Below, in pieces: positions 25,389 to 34,845 of a stretch of DNA of 64,000 bases; position 1 is the stretch's first letter, and each line of letters opens with the position of its first letter. The stretch is from contig CAZPOV010000014.1 in the NCBI GenBank assembly GCA_964588335.1, forward strand, positions 32,375-96,374, read 5' to 3'. A program made the translations under genes and the position numbers. The stretch is from JAGQZY01 sp964588335 (GTDB lineage Bacteria > Bdellovibrionota > Bdellovibrionia > Bdellovibrionales > JAGQZY01). Under the pieces are notes generated by a model. The model was not told the origin of the DNA, made no database searches, and saw nothing but the letters and a program-made list of their open reading frames with translations.

Positions 25389-27167
25389 ATGAAAGAATTC
25401 TGGAGAAGTTTAATAGCCTCAATGCTTGGGACCTTTATGGCCCTCTTTTTTATGTTTATCGTCAGTTTGGCGTTTATCGCTGGTCTGTCGGCATTGAGCA
25501 GTTCAAGTTGGGAAACCGAACTGGCATCCATTGAGGAGAATTCGGTTTTGCGGATTGACTTGAACGGGCCCCTTAAAGACCACATCAAGCGACGGGATTT
25601 ACTGAGCACAATTTTAAACTACGATGAACCACCCGTGACTGGGTTGTTCGAGATTTCAAAAGTTTTAAAAAAAGCCGCCAATGACAGTCGGATTAAAGGC
25701 ATTTTATTAAACTTTCAGAACTTTCAAACCGGCCTTGCCAATGCCGAAGCCCTTCGCCGCCAGTTGGAACAATTTAAAAAGTCTGGAAAGTTTATGATCG
25801 CCTATGGTGAGACCTATTCTGAGCTTGATTATATGGTTGCCTCGGTTGTTGATGAAGTGATTTTGTATCCCAAAGGTTATTTCGAGTGGGATGGCCTTTA
25901 TACCAAAATCAGTTATGTGAAAAACACTATGAAAAAATTGGATGTGGTTCCGCAAATTTTTCGGGTTGGAAAATTCAAATCGGCGATTGAGCCTTTGATC
26001 AATGAAGAGATGAGTGAAGCCAGTCGTGAACAAGTGATGGCTCTGTTGGAGGGGGCTTGGGAGCGATTCTTGTTTTATGCAAAAGAAAAAACTCAGCTTC
26101 CAGAGGATGATCTTAACAAATACGCCGACGAAGCTTCTGTGATGTTTGCCGATGACGCACATGAAAAAGGTTTTGTGAACCTGCTTGCGTCTTTTGAAGA
26201 GGTGGAAGAGAAGCTCAAAGAATTGACCGAACAGGAAGATAAACCCAAGTATGTCGGGTGGCGTTCCTACTATAAAGAAGTTGAGAAAGAAGATAATTTC
26301 GGCGCCGACAATGTTATTGCTGTTGTCTTCGCAGAAGGGGGTATACGGACCGAGCGTGGCGATGATGATGGCATTTCGTCTCGTGAGCTGACCAAAACTC
26401 TCCATGAGATTCGTAAAGATGATAAAGTCAAAGCTGTTGTGGTCCGCGTGAACAGTCCTGGGGGCTCGGCTCTGGCCTCGGATGTCATTTGGACGGCGAC
26501 CCAGTGGTTAAAAGATGCAAAACCCTATGTCACATCCTTTGGAAATGTCGCAGCCAGTGGCGGCTACTATATGTCGGCGGGCAGCCAGTATATTTTTGCT
26601 GAGCCGACCACAATTACCGGCTCCATCGGTGTTTTTGGAGTGACTTTTGCTACTAAAGAGTTTTGGAACAAGAAAATTGGAATGACCTTTGATAGTGCCA
26701 AGTCCCATCGTTTTTCGGATATGGAAAGCCTGTCGCGTTTGTTAGACCCAGAAGAGAGTCAGAAGATTCAAAACATGGTTGAGACGATTTACGAGGATTT
26801 TCTAAACGTTGTTACCAACGGTCGAACCGCTCTTGAAACAAGAGAACAAACTCACGAATTGGCCCAGGGTCGGGTGTGGATTGGCAGTAAAGCCAAAGAG
26901 CTGGGCCTTGTCGATGAGATGGGTGGAATTGATGAGGCGATTGCAAAAGCCGCAGAGTTTGCTGAACTTTCTGAGTATCAAGTGGCGGTTTACCCGAAAG
27001 ATCTGTCGCCTTTTAAAGAGTTTATGAAGCAAATTGGTCAAACCTCAATGTTTGCGATCAAGGCACTGGTTCCAGAGCGTCTTCGTGTCTTTATAGAGAC
27101 TCATAAGAAAGAAGAGCTTCACGAAAAAATTCATATGCGCCTTCCGTTTGACTTAGACATTCAGTGA
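25389..27167 (+). CDS. sppA: Signal peptide peptidase SppA, long (67K) type
   Basis: Membrane-bound Ser/Lys protease that degrades cleaved signal peptides. The 592-residue protein has one N-terminal membrane segment and two tandem S49-like halves. The general-base Lys is in RVGKFKSAIEP (N-terminal half) and the nucleophile Ser in NVAASGGYYMSAGS (C-terminal half), followed by TTITGSIGVFG. GGAGGA precedes the ATG at 25389. It follows hemH by 29 bases and may be read through from the heme operon. Confidence 0.94.
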   Translation: MKEFWRSLIASMLGTFMALFFMFIVSLAFIAGLSALSSSSWETELASIEENSVLRIDLNGPLKDHIKRRDLLSTILNYDEPPVTGLFEISKVLKKAANDSRIKGILLNFQNFQTGLANAEALRRQLEQFKKSGKFMIAYGETYSELDYMVASVVDEVILYPKGYFEWDGLYTKISYVKNTMKKLDVVPQIFRVGKFKSAIEPLINEEMSEASREQVMALLEGAWERFLFYAKEKTQLPEDDLNKYADEASVMFADDAHEKGFVNLLASFEEVEEKLKELTEQEDKPKYVGWRSYYKEVEKEDNFGADNVIAVVFAEGGIRTERGDDDGISSRELTKTLHEIRKDDKVKAVVVRVNSPGGSALASDVIWTATQWLKDAKPYVTSFGNVAASGGYYMSAGSQYIFAEPTTITGSIGVFGVTFATKEFWNKKIGMTFDSAKSHRFSDMESLSRLLDPEESQKIQNMVETIYEDFLNVVTNGRTALETREQTHELAQGRVWIGSKAKELGLVDEMGGIDEAIAKAAEFAELSEYQVAVYPKDLSPFKEFMKQIGQTSMFAIKALVPERLRVFIETHKKEELHEKIHMRLPFDLDIQ

Positions 27168-27178
27168 AGGCTTTAGGG

Positions 27179-27197
27179 CCGACGATTGCATCGTCGG
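27179..27197 (+). terminator. Hairpin after sppA
   Basis: CCGACGA-ttgca-TCGTCGG gives a perfect 7-bp GC-rich stem 11 bases after the sppA stop. The T run is weak, so it is a possible terminator for the heme-sppA transcript. Confidence 0.45.
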
Positions 27198-27335
27198 TCT
27201 CAATACCATCAACGATTTTCCGATTTCCAAATTTGAATCAGCCGCATGGGCGTTTCTTATTGTTGAAACCCAATAGCCCATAAAAGCGACCTAGGTCCAG
27301 TACTCACAAGAGATTGTCCTTTATAGAATGAAGGC

Positions 27336-28088
27336 ATGAAAGTCTTTCTTGCCGTTTGCATGGTCCTCAGTTTTTCATTGCCACTTTATGGTTTGGATTG
27401 TTCAAAGGGGGTTTCGCCGAACTCCCTGGAATACATACAGTGTTATTTTGAATGTGACGATGACGTTGAATGTGATCGCTTTGCTAAATCTCTTTACAGA
27501 GACAGTCATGCTGGTTGTCGGCCGCAACCAGAAACAGTGGTCGGTATGGAACGGTATTTTCCTTGGTTAGAAAAAAACACCAAACAGGTGCGTGGCAAAG
27601 TTTTTTATGGTGACGTTGTTGCCGGGCCCTACGGTTACTGGATGTACTCCAGGCAAGGCCATCTCATAATCCAAACCACAGTTCACTTTAGCAATTTTGA
27701 TGAAATTTCAGAGTTTCATCAAAATCGCCTGCGGCATCGTTTCGCACAAGCTGCAGAATTCTGGGAACGCAATCACACTTTCCCGTTTCCGGTGAAATTC
27801 GCTTTTCAGATTGTCACGGACCCGGCGAAAGCCCATGTTCGAAATATAAAATTAATGTCCAAAACACGGGGGCCTTACTTCAGTCGCTGGAATATCAATT
27901 GGAGTGTGGCATCAATCGCTCACGAGTTCGGTCATGTTTTAGGGCTTGATGATGAGTATTCTTATTTGCAGGGAAGTGAGGAGCATATTTGCGAACCCAC
28001 CTCAATAATGTGCAACAGCTATAATAAAGATATGGAAATCAAAGACTATCACTTTTATCTTGTTTATCGACGTCTGCACTGTGCTTGA
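27336..28088 (+). CDS. Secreted metzincin-like zinc metalloprotease
   Basis: A 250-residue protein with a signal peptide (MKVFLAVCMVLSFSLPLYG). The zinc motif HEFGHVLGLDDEY (HExxHxxGxxD) is followed about 22 residues later by SIMCNSY, which can serve as the Met-turn, so the fold is of the metzincin clan. Eight or more Cys suggest disulfide bonds. No propeptide with a Cys switch is obvious. Substrate unknown; in a predator it could act on prey proteins, which is speculation. Confidence 0.75.
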   Translation: MKVFLAVCMVLSFSLPLYGLDCSKGVSPNSLEYIQCYFECDDDVECDRFAKSLYRDSHAGCRPQPETVVGMERYFPWLEKNTKQVRGKVFYGDVVAGPYGYWMYSRQGHLIIQTTVHFSNFDEISEFHQNRLRHRFAQAAEFWERNHTFPFPVKFAFQIVTDPAKAHVRNIKLMSKTRGPYFSRWNINWSVASIAHEFGHVLGLDDEYSYLQGSEEHICEPTSIMCNSYNKDMEIKDYHFYLVYRRLHCA

Positions 28089-28092
28089 TCGA

Positions 28093-28776
28093 TTAAAGCA
28101 AGTCTCTTAACAGACTGCCAATTTCACTGGAATAGAAAATCGCCCAGTAATACAGAACAAAGCGAGGGACACGCACAAGCGCTGCCAGCACAAAAGTTTG
28201 CAGAGGCAATTTGAAAATACCTGCTAGCCAGCAGGTCAAAGAAAATGGCAATGGTGTTAAAGCACCAATCACCACCATCCAAAAACCGAAGCGCCGGATT
28301 TGGCCTTTATGTTCTCTGCCAAAAGTGACAATGATCCTGCGAAAAAAGCGAACATGTTGTAGACGCCGACCGATCAGCCAACCACAGACACCGGCGATGG
28401 AAGACACCAGTCCCAACAGAGGAACCCAAAGGCCCCATTGTTCGTGCATGGCACTCTGTCCAATAAGGTAGAGAGCGGCATCGGGGGGGATTGGTGAAAT
28501 CATCAGGTCGGCGATGAAAACCGAGGCACCCAGGCCAGCAAAACCAAAGTTTTCAATCATCCAGTCGGCAAACTCATTGATTTGTGGCTCAAAAATTAAG
28601 GCCATTAAAAAAATCAACCCGACCAGGAATAGGAGGAAAAGAAAGCCCCGAAAAAGCTGCTTCTGGAAGATTTTTTTCAGCTCAGGATTGTCGAGATCGT
28701 TCCATTGGTTCACAGGTTGTCCGCTCCAGGGTCTTGCAAAGCTTTTGTAACTTTGTCTGTTTGGAAAATCTATCAT
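28093..28776 (-). CDS. VTT (DedA/YqaA-like) inner membrane protein
   Basis: A 227-residue protein with about five membrane segments. The SNARE-associated/VTT motif pattern is visible: FGFAGLGASVFIADLMISPIPPDAAL, then SSIAGVCGWLIGRRL, and GALTPLPFSLTCWLAGIFKL. DedA relatives are linked to lipid carrier flipping and membrane homeostasis. ATG 28776 is preferred; a GTG at 28806 would add ten residues. It converges with the metalloprotease gene with four bases between the stops. Confidence 0.75.
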   Translation of the reverse strand: MIDFPNRQSYKSFARPWSGQPVNQWNDLDNPELKKIFQKQLFRGFLFLLFLVGLIFLMALIFEPQINEFADWMIENFGFAGLGASVFIADLMISPIPPDAALYLIGQSAMHEQWGLWVPLLGLVSSIAGVCGWLIGRRLQHVRFFRRIIVTFGREHKGQIRRFGFWMVVIGALTPLPFSLTCWLAGIFKLPLQTFVLAALVRVPRFVLYYWAIFYSSEIGSLLRDLL

Positions 28777-28937
28777 CTTTGTGACAATTTTTGCAGTCAG
28801 TAACACTTACATAGCCCAAATTCGGCACTTGGTGGGGCAGACCTTGGTGATGTTCTAGTGATTTCAATAATTTGCGGAGTAAAAACCCGTGGGATGTTTC
28901 TTGCATTCCTTTGGGGTGTGAATTGAGGAGGAAACCC

Positions 28938-30371
28938 ATGTTATCCAAATCTTTAATATATAAGGTTTTGGTTTTACTTTTTGCCGCATTGATCTTTAAC
29001 CAGATGGCTTGCAGCAATGCTAGTTTTGAAGCCGATGACAGTAGCAAATTGCAGCAGTCTCCAGAACCCGACAATGTCGATGATCCTTTTGATTCGTTTG
29101 ACGATTCTGATGCTGTTCGTTGTGACAACACCAACGCGATTTTCTGTGACCGCGGTGATGATGGTCTGACTGATAATGTGCCTGACCTCAACTACACACC
29201 GCCACGTTGTGATGTCACTTCTAATGGAAATTGTTATCGAAACACTTACAGAGACACTCGTCGAAATCCCATCAATGGTGTGGACGTTTGGTTGGTTGTT
29301 GATTCCTCAGAATCTTTTGACCAAGCGCGAGTGGCCGTCGGCCGTGCTCTTGCTGATGATTTTTTAAGAAACCTTGTGCGGGACGTTCCTGTACGCATCT
29401 CTGTTATCGCCGGTCATGCACCCAGCGGTTCTTACTCTGGTGTGCGTTCTGCTGCTCCTGCGGTGAACTCCGAGGTTTTTTATCGTCACACCACTGAACC
29501 TTTAACTGTAACAATTCGAAATACTGCAGAAATTAACAGCAAACGCGATCAGCTTTTAAGTAAGTTAAATCGTTTTATGCGTGAAAGCCCCATATCCATT
29601 GCCAAACGAAACGGTGGAAGCATTCAAGTTCTTAATGGATACTTCGAGAACTGGAGTCTGGGCGGACCTCATTCCGGTTCTGACGAGCTTGGCTTGCGCA
29701 ACTTCTATGATGCCATCGCTGGTCCCAACCGAGCTTTCGTTCCCAACGATAACGCTTGGGTCGTACTTTTCCTTTCAGATGAAAACGATGCCTGTGTTCC
29801 TTTTGATCGCTATTCAGCGCGTAGCCCGCATTTAGTCAATGGTCGCTATTATTCTCATCGCAGCGATGAGGCTGAAATGCTGGATTGGTACTGTGGTGGA
29901 ATTAGTACCAGTCGAGTTTATGCCGAAGCGGTTCGATTCGCTGGGAACCGTCCCTATGCTCTTGGCGCCATGGTTTATAGAGATCGTTCAACAATTCCTT
30001 CAAGCGCACACGGCCAAGCCGATATTGGTCGCGGTTATCTTGAAGTGGTCGCGAAAGCCGGCCGCCAAGGAGCCACAGTGGATCTTGCCACAGCGACGAG
30101 CTCTTGGGGAATGGAGTCAACGGCGCGAAGAATTGTTGGTGAGCTTGCCAATATCACCAATGAAAGTGTTGGAACACACACTCAGTACCCGATTTACGAC
30201 AGTCCTGGAAACCGCATCAGCTTGAATCGAGTGGAGACAATTGATGGCCGTTTTAATATGCAAGTGTATGTTGATGGACGTCGATCAAACTATACTATCG
30301 ATTCTCGCAACAGCTTGGTTCGACCTTCAACTCTTGGTGAAGAAGTGGAAATCCGCTTTTGCGTTGACTAA
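28938..30371 (+). CDS. Lipoprotein with von Willebrand A-like domain
   Basis: A 477-residue protein with a lipoprotein signal ending NQMAC. An acidic low-complexity segment follows, then a VWA-like domain beginning DVWLVVDSSESFDQ, where DSSES fits the DxSxS metal-site motif; later VVLFLSDENDAC could supply another ligand. GAGGAGG lies six bases before ATG 28938; the frame continuing upstream to 28872 has no such site. Six or more Cys outside the lipobox suggest an exported protein. Function unknown; surface adhesion is one possibility. Confidence 0.65.
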   Translation: MLSKSLIYKVLVLLFAALIFNQMACSNASFEADDSSKLQQSPEPDNVDDPFDSFDDSDAVRCDNTNAIFCDRGDDGLTDNVPDLNYTPPRCDVTSNGNCYRNTYRDTRRNPINGVDVWLVVDSSESFDQARVAVGRALADDFLRNLVRDVPVRISVIAGHAPSGSYSGVRSAAPAVNSEVFYRHTTEPLTVTIRNTAEINSKRDQLLSKLNRFMRESPISIAKRNGGSIQVLNGYFENWSLGGPHSGSDELGLRNFYDAIAGPNRAFVPNDNAWVVLFLSDENDACVPFDRYSARSPHLVNGRYYSHRSDEAEMLDWYCGGISTSRVYAEAVRFAGNRPYALGAMVYRDRSTIPSSAHGQADIGRGYLEVVAKAGRQGATVDLATATSSWGMESTARRIVGELANITNESVGTHTQYPIYDSPGNRISLNRVETIDGRFNMQVYVDGRRSNYTIDSRNSLVRPSTLGEEVEIRFCVD

Positions 30372-30378
30372 TAAAGAC

Positions 30379-30840
30379 TCAGAACTCCACTCGCTCATCA
30401 TGAACGAGTGAGTGGAAGCTGATCCAATCCTTGTTTTTTTTACGATACCAAACATAAAGAATGACGCCTGGTTTTGATCCCTCGCGGGGGGCTTGCCAGC
30501 AGGTTTCTTTAACTATCAGTTGCTTGTCTTTTTGATCGATCCAATTATAGATCTCGATTTGATATTCTAAAAGTCCCACCTTATTCGGGAAAAGGTCCTG
30601 GTTTGTTACGGGAGCTCCCAGTTTATTTTTGATCGCTTTGAAAGTCATACCATGCAATTGTTTGACGGTCCCAGAGTCTGCGTGCAGATAGGCTCTCAGT
30701 TGCGAAGCCAGTAAAGGTTTCGAATCATTTTTTGAAGTTTGATCGGAAGTTTGCTTTCCTGGCTCTAAGCAACCGTTTATCGAAATAAGAAATAGAAAAG
30801 TGAGAGATGTCGAGACAGCACGATAAACTGGAAATTTCAT
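30379..30840 (-). CDS. Small lipoprotein, function unknown
   Basis: A 153-residue protein with a lipoprotein signal (SLTFLFLISINGC). A Ser/Thr/Lys-rich linker follows and then a globular region of no recognised family. ATG 30840 is used, which starts one base after the OmpA-like gene ends, so the two are probably one operon. It converges with the VWA lipoprotein gene. Confidence 0.6.
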   Translation of the reverse strand: MKFPVYRAVSTSLTFLFLISINGCLEPGKQTSDQTSKNDSKPLLASQLRAYLHADSGTVKQLHGMTFKAIKNKLGAPVTNQDLFPNKVGLLEYQIEIYNWIDQKDKQLIVKETCWQAPREGSKPGVILYVWYRKKNKDWISFHSLVHDERVEF

Positions 30841-30841
30841 T

Positions 30842-32188
30842 TTAAGTGCCGCGAACCACATTAAACTCAACTCGTCGATTCAGGGCACGACCTTGATAGT
30901 TGCCGTTATCAGCAATTGGGTCTCGCTCGCCACGCCCCATGGATTGTATTTTGTTGTGTTCGGAGGGGGGGAGAAAGTTCTGCAGTTCACGCTTCACGGA
31001 GCGGGCGCGACGGGCACTGAGTTTGTCGTTGTAAGACAGGCTGCCGATGGAGTCGGTGTGACCAGTGATCACCAAAGTTTGAAAGCCCTGTCCACGCAAC
31101 AGGTATTGAGCCAGGCGGCGAAGTGTGGCGCGAAAATCGGGGGTGACTCGGTCGCTATCAAACTCGAAAAGGACGTCCTTTGCGATGAACGTTTCGCTTC
31201 CATCAGGATTGGCACTGAAGTCTAAATCTTCAATAAAAGCCACCTGTGGTTCGGCTTCATACTGTTTACCAAAAAGAGGTCCAATGGCCCAGTTGATACC
31301 CGTGTAAACCCGCCAATCAGGGGACGCGGCACCTTGATAAAGCTCGGTTCCACCACCGACATGTAAAGCTACAGAATTTGACACGTTCCACTTTGCACCT
31401 AAAATAAATTCCGCAGACGAGAGTTCACGATCACTGGTGAATTGCACGGCTTCTGTGGGAAGCGCGCTAAAGATTTCGGCAATCAACTTGGTGTTAATGG
31501 AGTCGAGCAAATAACTTCCTGCAAACGAAAAGATGAATTGATCAGGATAAGGTTCAACCGGGATCAGAGCCGGATCCACTGGAGTGCCTGGGTTGCGAAA
31601 GCGGTAACCAATATTAGTCCCTAAGTTGAAGTCGCCGACTGTGAAGTCATAGGCCAATTCAAGGTTGAAGGTCGGTCCGGGGTCGCGGCCGGTGAACGGG
31701 TAGTTTTCAATAACAAACCAGTTCATCGATAGAATCGTGGCTAATCCGCCAGAGGAGTCTCCGAAAAATCGATATTTTGTGTTCACTCGATATTCGGTAA
31801 TCCCTGTGTTGCCAAATCGTCCACGAAAAACCGAATCGTTATCATCGACAGACTGAGCCAGAACTTGGGGCACAGTGAAGCCGACATCCCAATCTTTTGT
31901 CAGTCCTAAACCAATGCTTAAATCCATCGATAGCAATTCATCTTGCGGTTCGGTACGGGTTTGGGTGGTTTGGTTCACATAGTTGGGGAGTGTGTTAATA
32001 GAATAGTTAAAAAACAAACCCAAGTTGATAATTCCTGGTTCAAGGGTTTCAGAAGACTGGACCGTTACGAAATCGAGGCCATTGCTGGTGGGATTGAAGT
32101 TTTGAGCGTCGACACCAACAACGTTGGCTTGCCCTTGACTGTGAAAAAGAAAGATCGTTGTGATGACAAGACCAAGATGTTTTCTCAT
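30842..32188 (-). CDS. Outer-membrane beta-barrel with OmpA C-terminal peptidoglycan-binding domain
   Basis: A 448-residue exported protein. After a signal peptide (ending SQGQA), residues 40-310 alternate hydrophobic and polar residues with aromatic strand ends, as in a beta-barrel. The C-terminal 115 residues are an OmpA domain: VLFEFDSDRVTP, the peptidoglycan contact TGHTDSIGSLSYNDKLSARRA, and GRGERDPIADNGNYQGRALNRRVEF. It probably ties the outer membrane to the cell wall. It sits between a smaller barrel gene upstream and a small lipoprotein downstream. Confidence 0.85.
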   Translation of the reverse strand: MRKHLGLVITTIFLFHSQGQANVVGVDAQNFNPTSNGLDFVTVQSSETLEPGIINLGLFFNYSINTLPNYVNQTTQTRTEPQDELLSMDLSIGLGLTKDWDVGFTVPQVLAQSVDDNDSVFRGRFGNTGITEYRVNTKYRFFGDSSGGLATILSMNWFVIENYPFTGRDPGPTFNLELAYDFTVGDFNLGTNIGYRFRNPGTPVDPALIPVEPYPDQFIFSFAGSYLLDSINTKLIAEIFSALPTEAVQFTSDRELSSAEFILGAKWNVSNSVALHVGGGTELYQGAASPDWRVYTGINWAIGPLFGKQYEAEPQVAFIEDLDFSANPDGSETFIAKDVLFEFDSDRVTPDFRATLRRLAQYLLRGQGFQTLVITGHTDSIGSLSYNDKLSARRARSVKRELQNFLPPSEHNKIQSMGRGERDPIADNGNYQGRALNRRVEFNVVRGT

Positions 32189-32203
32189 GCTGTTTATCCT
32201 TTG

Positions 32204-32761
32204 TTAAAAGCGATACACTCCACCGAGGGAAACCACCAGCTGTCGTCCAGGGCTGAATCCCATGCGAAAATCTGTACGAAAAAAGATGTCGCCGTAAATT
32301 GAGGTCTCTGTGCCAAATCCGACGTGCCAACCACTACTGAACTGGAAATCATACTCAGTCAGTCGACCAGTGATTTCACCATAGGTGTCTTTTCTTTTGT
32401 AGTAGTGAGCATCGGCCCCAAGCAAGAAATACAAGGGAAGGACATTGCCGATCACAAAATCGTGGCGCAGACTAAAATAAGCCATGTAATACTTTACACC
32501 CTTGGCGTTGGCGAAATCGATGTCATATTCAAAGGAAAGGGAACGGCTGACATCGTGACCCATTTTGATGCCCCACATTGGTAAAAGCTCTCGCACGCCC
32601 TCGATGTCATAGGGCAGAAACGATCCTGTTTTCAGTCCCAAATCAAAATAACCATTGCTGTTACTTTGTGGTGTTGTGGTTTGATCTTGAGCCCATGCTG
32701 TCTGACAACAGAATAACAAAGGCAGGAAAAAAAGGAGTGACCGACTCGGATGTCTTTTCAT
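32204..32761 (-). CDS. Small outer-membrane beta-barrel protein
   Basis: A 185-residue protein with signal peptide (FLPLLFCCQTAWA) and alternating barrel-like strands ending in a C-terminal Phe (LGGVYRF), the usual last residue of outer-membrane proteins. No specific family is recognised; a lipid A modifying barrel was considered but no catalytic motif was seen. It is followed 15 bases later by the OmpA-like gene. Confidence 0.6.
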   Translation of the reverse strand: MKRHPSRSLLFFLPLLFCCQTAWAQDQTTTPQSNSNGYFDLGLKTGSFLPYDIEGVRELLPMWGIKMGHDVSRSLSFEYDIDFANAKGVKYYMAYFSLRHDFVIGNVLPLYFLLGADAHYYKRKDTYGEITGRLTEYDFQFSSGWHVGFGTETSIYGDIFFRTDFRMGFSPGRQLVVSLGGVYRF

Positions 32762-32850
32762 GAGAGCTTAAGTATATCAAAGGCTTGGGCGAAGGGGACC
32801 TTATTCAAATGGGACTGGACCATGGTAGGTGTTCTGTTAGGAGGTCCTAA

Positions 32851-32980
32851 TATAATGTGTCCATCTTTGTTTCTCTTGATTGCCACTGACCGCCATGGGC
32901 ATACTGATTGAGCCAACTCAATAACGATGGTCTTTGTTGCTAGTTTTAAAGGAAGTGTGAAAGCACTTCCTTTTTTTTTG
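32851..32980 (+). ncRNA. Candidate small RNA with promoter-like box and strong terminator
   Basis: The 368-base space between 32761 and 33130 has no convincing ORF on the plus strand but ends a possible transcript with GGAAGTG-tgaaag-CACTTCC followed by nine T (32951-32979). A perfect TATAAT at 32851-32856 could be the -10 element, giving an RNA of about 115 bases. The -35 element is not clear. The only short frame (nine codons) is not persuasive. No known RNA family was recognised. Confidence 0.4.
32951..32979 (+). terminator. Intrinsic terminator upstream of folE2
   Basis: A perfect 7-bp stem GGAAGTG/CACTTCC, extended by AAA/TTT, with a 6-base loop and nine T. It is oriented plus, yet no plus-strand gene lies directly before it. 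Confidence 0.8.
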
Positions 32981-33129
32981 CCTTGTATTCTATTGACTTG
33001 ACGCTACACGTAATAATATGATCAAGAAAGCTTGAACAAATAAGTCGACCATTGTTTTTAGCTGTTTATCTGATAAAAGAGGATGCGAAACAGCGTCGTG
33101 GAAAACAAACAGTGGTGACGAAACGATAA

Positions 33130-34053
33130 ATGGATAGTGAGATGCTAAAAGACCCAAATCAAAAAAAAGAAATGCCTGATGTTGCGACCAGCGAAGCTCC
33201 TGAGTTGATGAGCCCATTGGAATGGGTGGGTATGGAAAAAGTGGCTTTGCCCATTGTTCTCTCCCATGGAGCCCAGGTTTTGTGCGAAGCCGATATTTTT
33301 GTGAATCTAACCAAGGAAGACGCCAAAGGCATTCATATGTCTCGCCTTTACATGGACTTGCAAAAGGGACTTGAGCATCAGCGCCTAAATATCGCGGGCA
33401 TCAAAAGGTTATTAAAGGACTTTGTGGATTCGCAGGCTGGCCTAGCTGATGGTGCTAAGGTGGTTTTGCGTTGGCAGGAACTGCATAAGCGAAAGGCTTT
33501 GCTCAGTAACAACAAAGGTTGGAAAGAGTACCCGGTTTTTCTTGATGCTCAAATTGTTAATGGGAAAATGGATTTAACTTTGGGATTCTCAGTTTTTTAT
33601 TCCAGTACCTGCCCGTGTTCGGCGGCCTTAGCACGACAGCTTTATCAACAGGCTTTTGCTAAAGAGTTTTGTGACGACAATCTTTCATTTGATAAAGTGT
33701 ATGAGTGGTTGGGCAAAAGTAAAATTGCAGCCCCTCATTCGCAAAGAAGTCGGGCTGATATTGAGTTGCTGATGAAAGATTCCGATGCCGATGTCCAAGT
33801 TTTGTCTTTTATTGATCAGATTGAAGACCAATTGGCGACACCCGTGCAAAGTGCTGTTAAACGTGAAGACGAACAGGAGTTTGCGCGTCTGAATGGTGAG
33901 AACACCATGTTCGTTGAAGATGCCCTTCGAATCATGAAGCATGCCCTTGAAGGTTTTGATTCAGTGGAAAGTTTTCGAGTGAAGACACATCATTATGAAA
34001 GTCTGCACGCGCACGATGCCGTGGGCAGTATTCTATCGACTCCTAAAAAATAG
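33130..34053 (+). CDS. folE2: GTP cyclohydrolase FolE2 (type IB)
   Basis: Opens GTP to dihydroneopterin triphosphate, the first step of folate (and queuosine) synthesis. The 307-residue product shows the FolE2 active-site motif SSTCPCSAALARQ and the late SFRVKTHHYESLHAHDA. FolE2 is metal-promiscuous and often used when zinc is short, unlike zinc-dependent FolE. No zinc-regulator box was seen upstream. The ATG at 33130 has a weak ribosome site; an ATG at 33142 is an alternative. Confidence 0.88.
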   Translation: MDSEMLKDPNQKKEMPDVATSEAPELMSPLEWVGMEKVALPIVLSHGAQVLCEADIFVNLTKEDAKGIHMSRLYMDLQKGLEHQRLNIAGIKRLLKDFVDSQAGLADGAKVVLRWQELHKRKALLSNNKGWKEYPVFLDAQIVNGKMDLTLGFSVFYSSTCPCSAALARQLYQQAFAKEFCDDNLSFDKVYEWLGKSKIAAPHSQRSRADIELLMKDSDADVQVLSFIDQIEDQLATPVQSAVKREDEQEFARLNGENTMFVEDALRIMKHALEGFDSVESFRVKTHHYESLHAHDAVGSILSTPKK

Positions 34054-34182
34054 AAACGTCTTATTTTGAAACGTCTTTATTGTCGACAGTCTGCACCAAG
34101 ATGGACGCAGGCATCCTTTATAAGCCTCTGAATTTGCTCTAACAACCCATCTGTTGGCACTATTATTGAAGTTTTAAACGGT

Positions 34183-34752
34183 ATGGGTCTATACAGAATA
34201 CTTTTGTCTTTTTTTCTGTTGCCATCTCTAGTTTTCGCTGACAGCGAAGCGGAAACACAGTGCCGGCAGCGCTATCAGGATATTTTAGAGAGCTGTGATC
34301 AGTACTCTTTTGATAATCAAGAAGTATTACGTTTGAATATGGACCGAGTAAGCCTTGAAGGAGATGCGGAATTATCCAGTCCCTTTTCAATGCAGCAGTT
34401 TTATTTTTCGGGCACACGATGTCCAAGTTCGGATAATTATCGTTACCTCAGTTTTGTTTTTAAACAGACAAACTCCCAGGGGCATCCGCAGTGTGCGGTT
34501 TGGCGCCACTACCGAGACACTATGGGACAAGAGTGGGTGGAAGAGATCGTTTACCAAGGTGACAATCGGACCCACCTACAGCGTCTGCCGGCAGAGGAGC
34601 ATCGCAATCAAGATCGCAACCCGGCGTTGGTTCTCGATCCGATAGGTCATAATAGTTTATTGAATCGCCTTGGCCGTTCCGTTAACACGGCTCTTGATTT
34701 CATCGGTGGAAGTGATGAGGCGACCGGGCAAGAGGTCGAGACCGAATTTTAG
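34183..34752 (+). CDS. Secreted protein, function unknown
   Basis: A 189-residue protein with a signal peptide (LLSFFLLPSLVFA) and four Cys in the mature part. No family recognised. Alone on its strand between folE2 and a convergent barrel gene. Confidence 0.5.
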   Translation: MGLYRILLSFFLLPSLVFADSEAETQCRQRYQDILESCDQYSFDNQEVLRLNMDRVSLEGDAELSSPFSMQQFYFSGTRCPSSDNYRYLSFVFKQTNSQGHPQCAVWRHYRDTMGQEWVEEIVYQGDNRTHLQRLPAEEHRNQDRNPALVLDPIGHNSLLNRLGRSVNTALDFIGGSDEATGQEVETEF

Positions 34753-34776
34753 GTTTGCAAGAACTTTGAAGTAGAA

Positions 34777-34800
34777 AGCACCGACAGGCCTGCCGGTGCT
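34777..34800. terminator. Palindromic hairpin between convergent genes
   Basis: AGCACCG-acaggcctgc-CGGTGCT is close to a perfect 24-base palindrome midway between the genes ending at 34752 (+) and 34846 (-). No T run, so a bidirectional terminator is only likely by position. Confidence 0.45.
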
Positions 34801-34845
34801 CAAAATGATTTCACTCGATTTTAGTGTCAGTCTTTTCTTTATATT

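Noticed and set aside
25707..26405. Long minus-strand ORF of 232 residues within sppA
   Set aside because: It is antisense to a well-conserved sppA and shows no family pattern.
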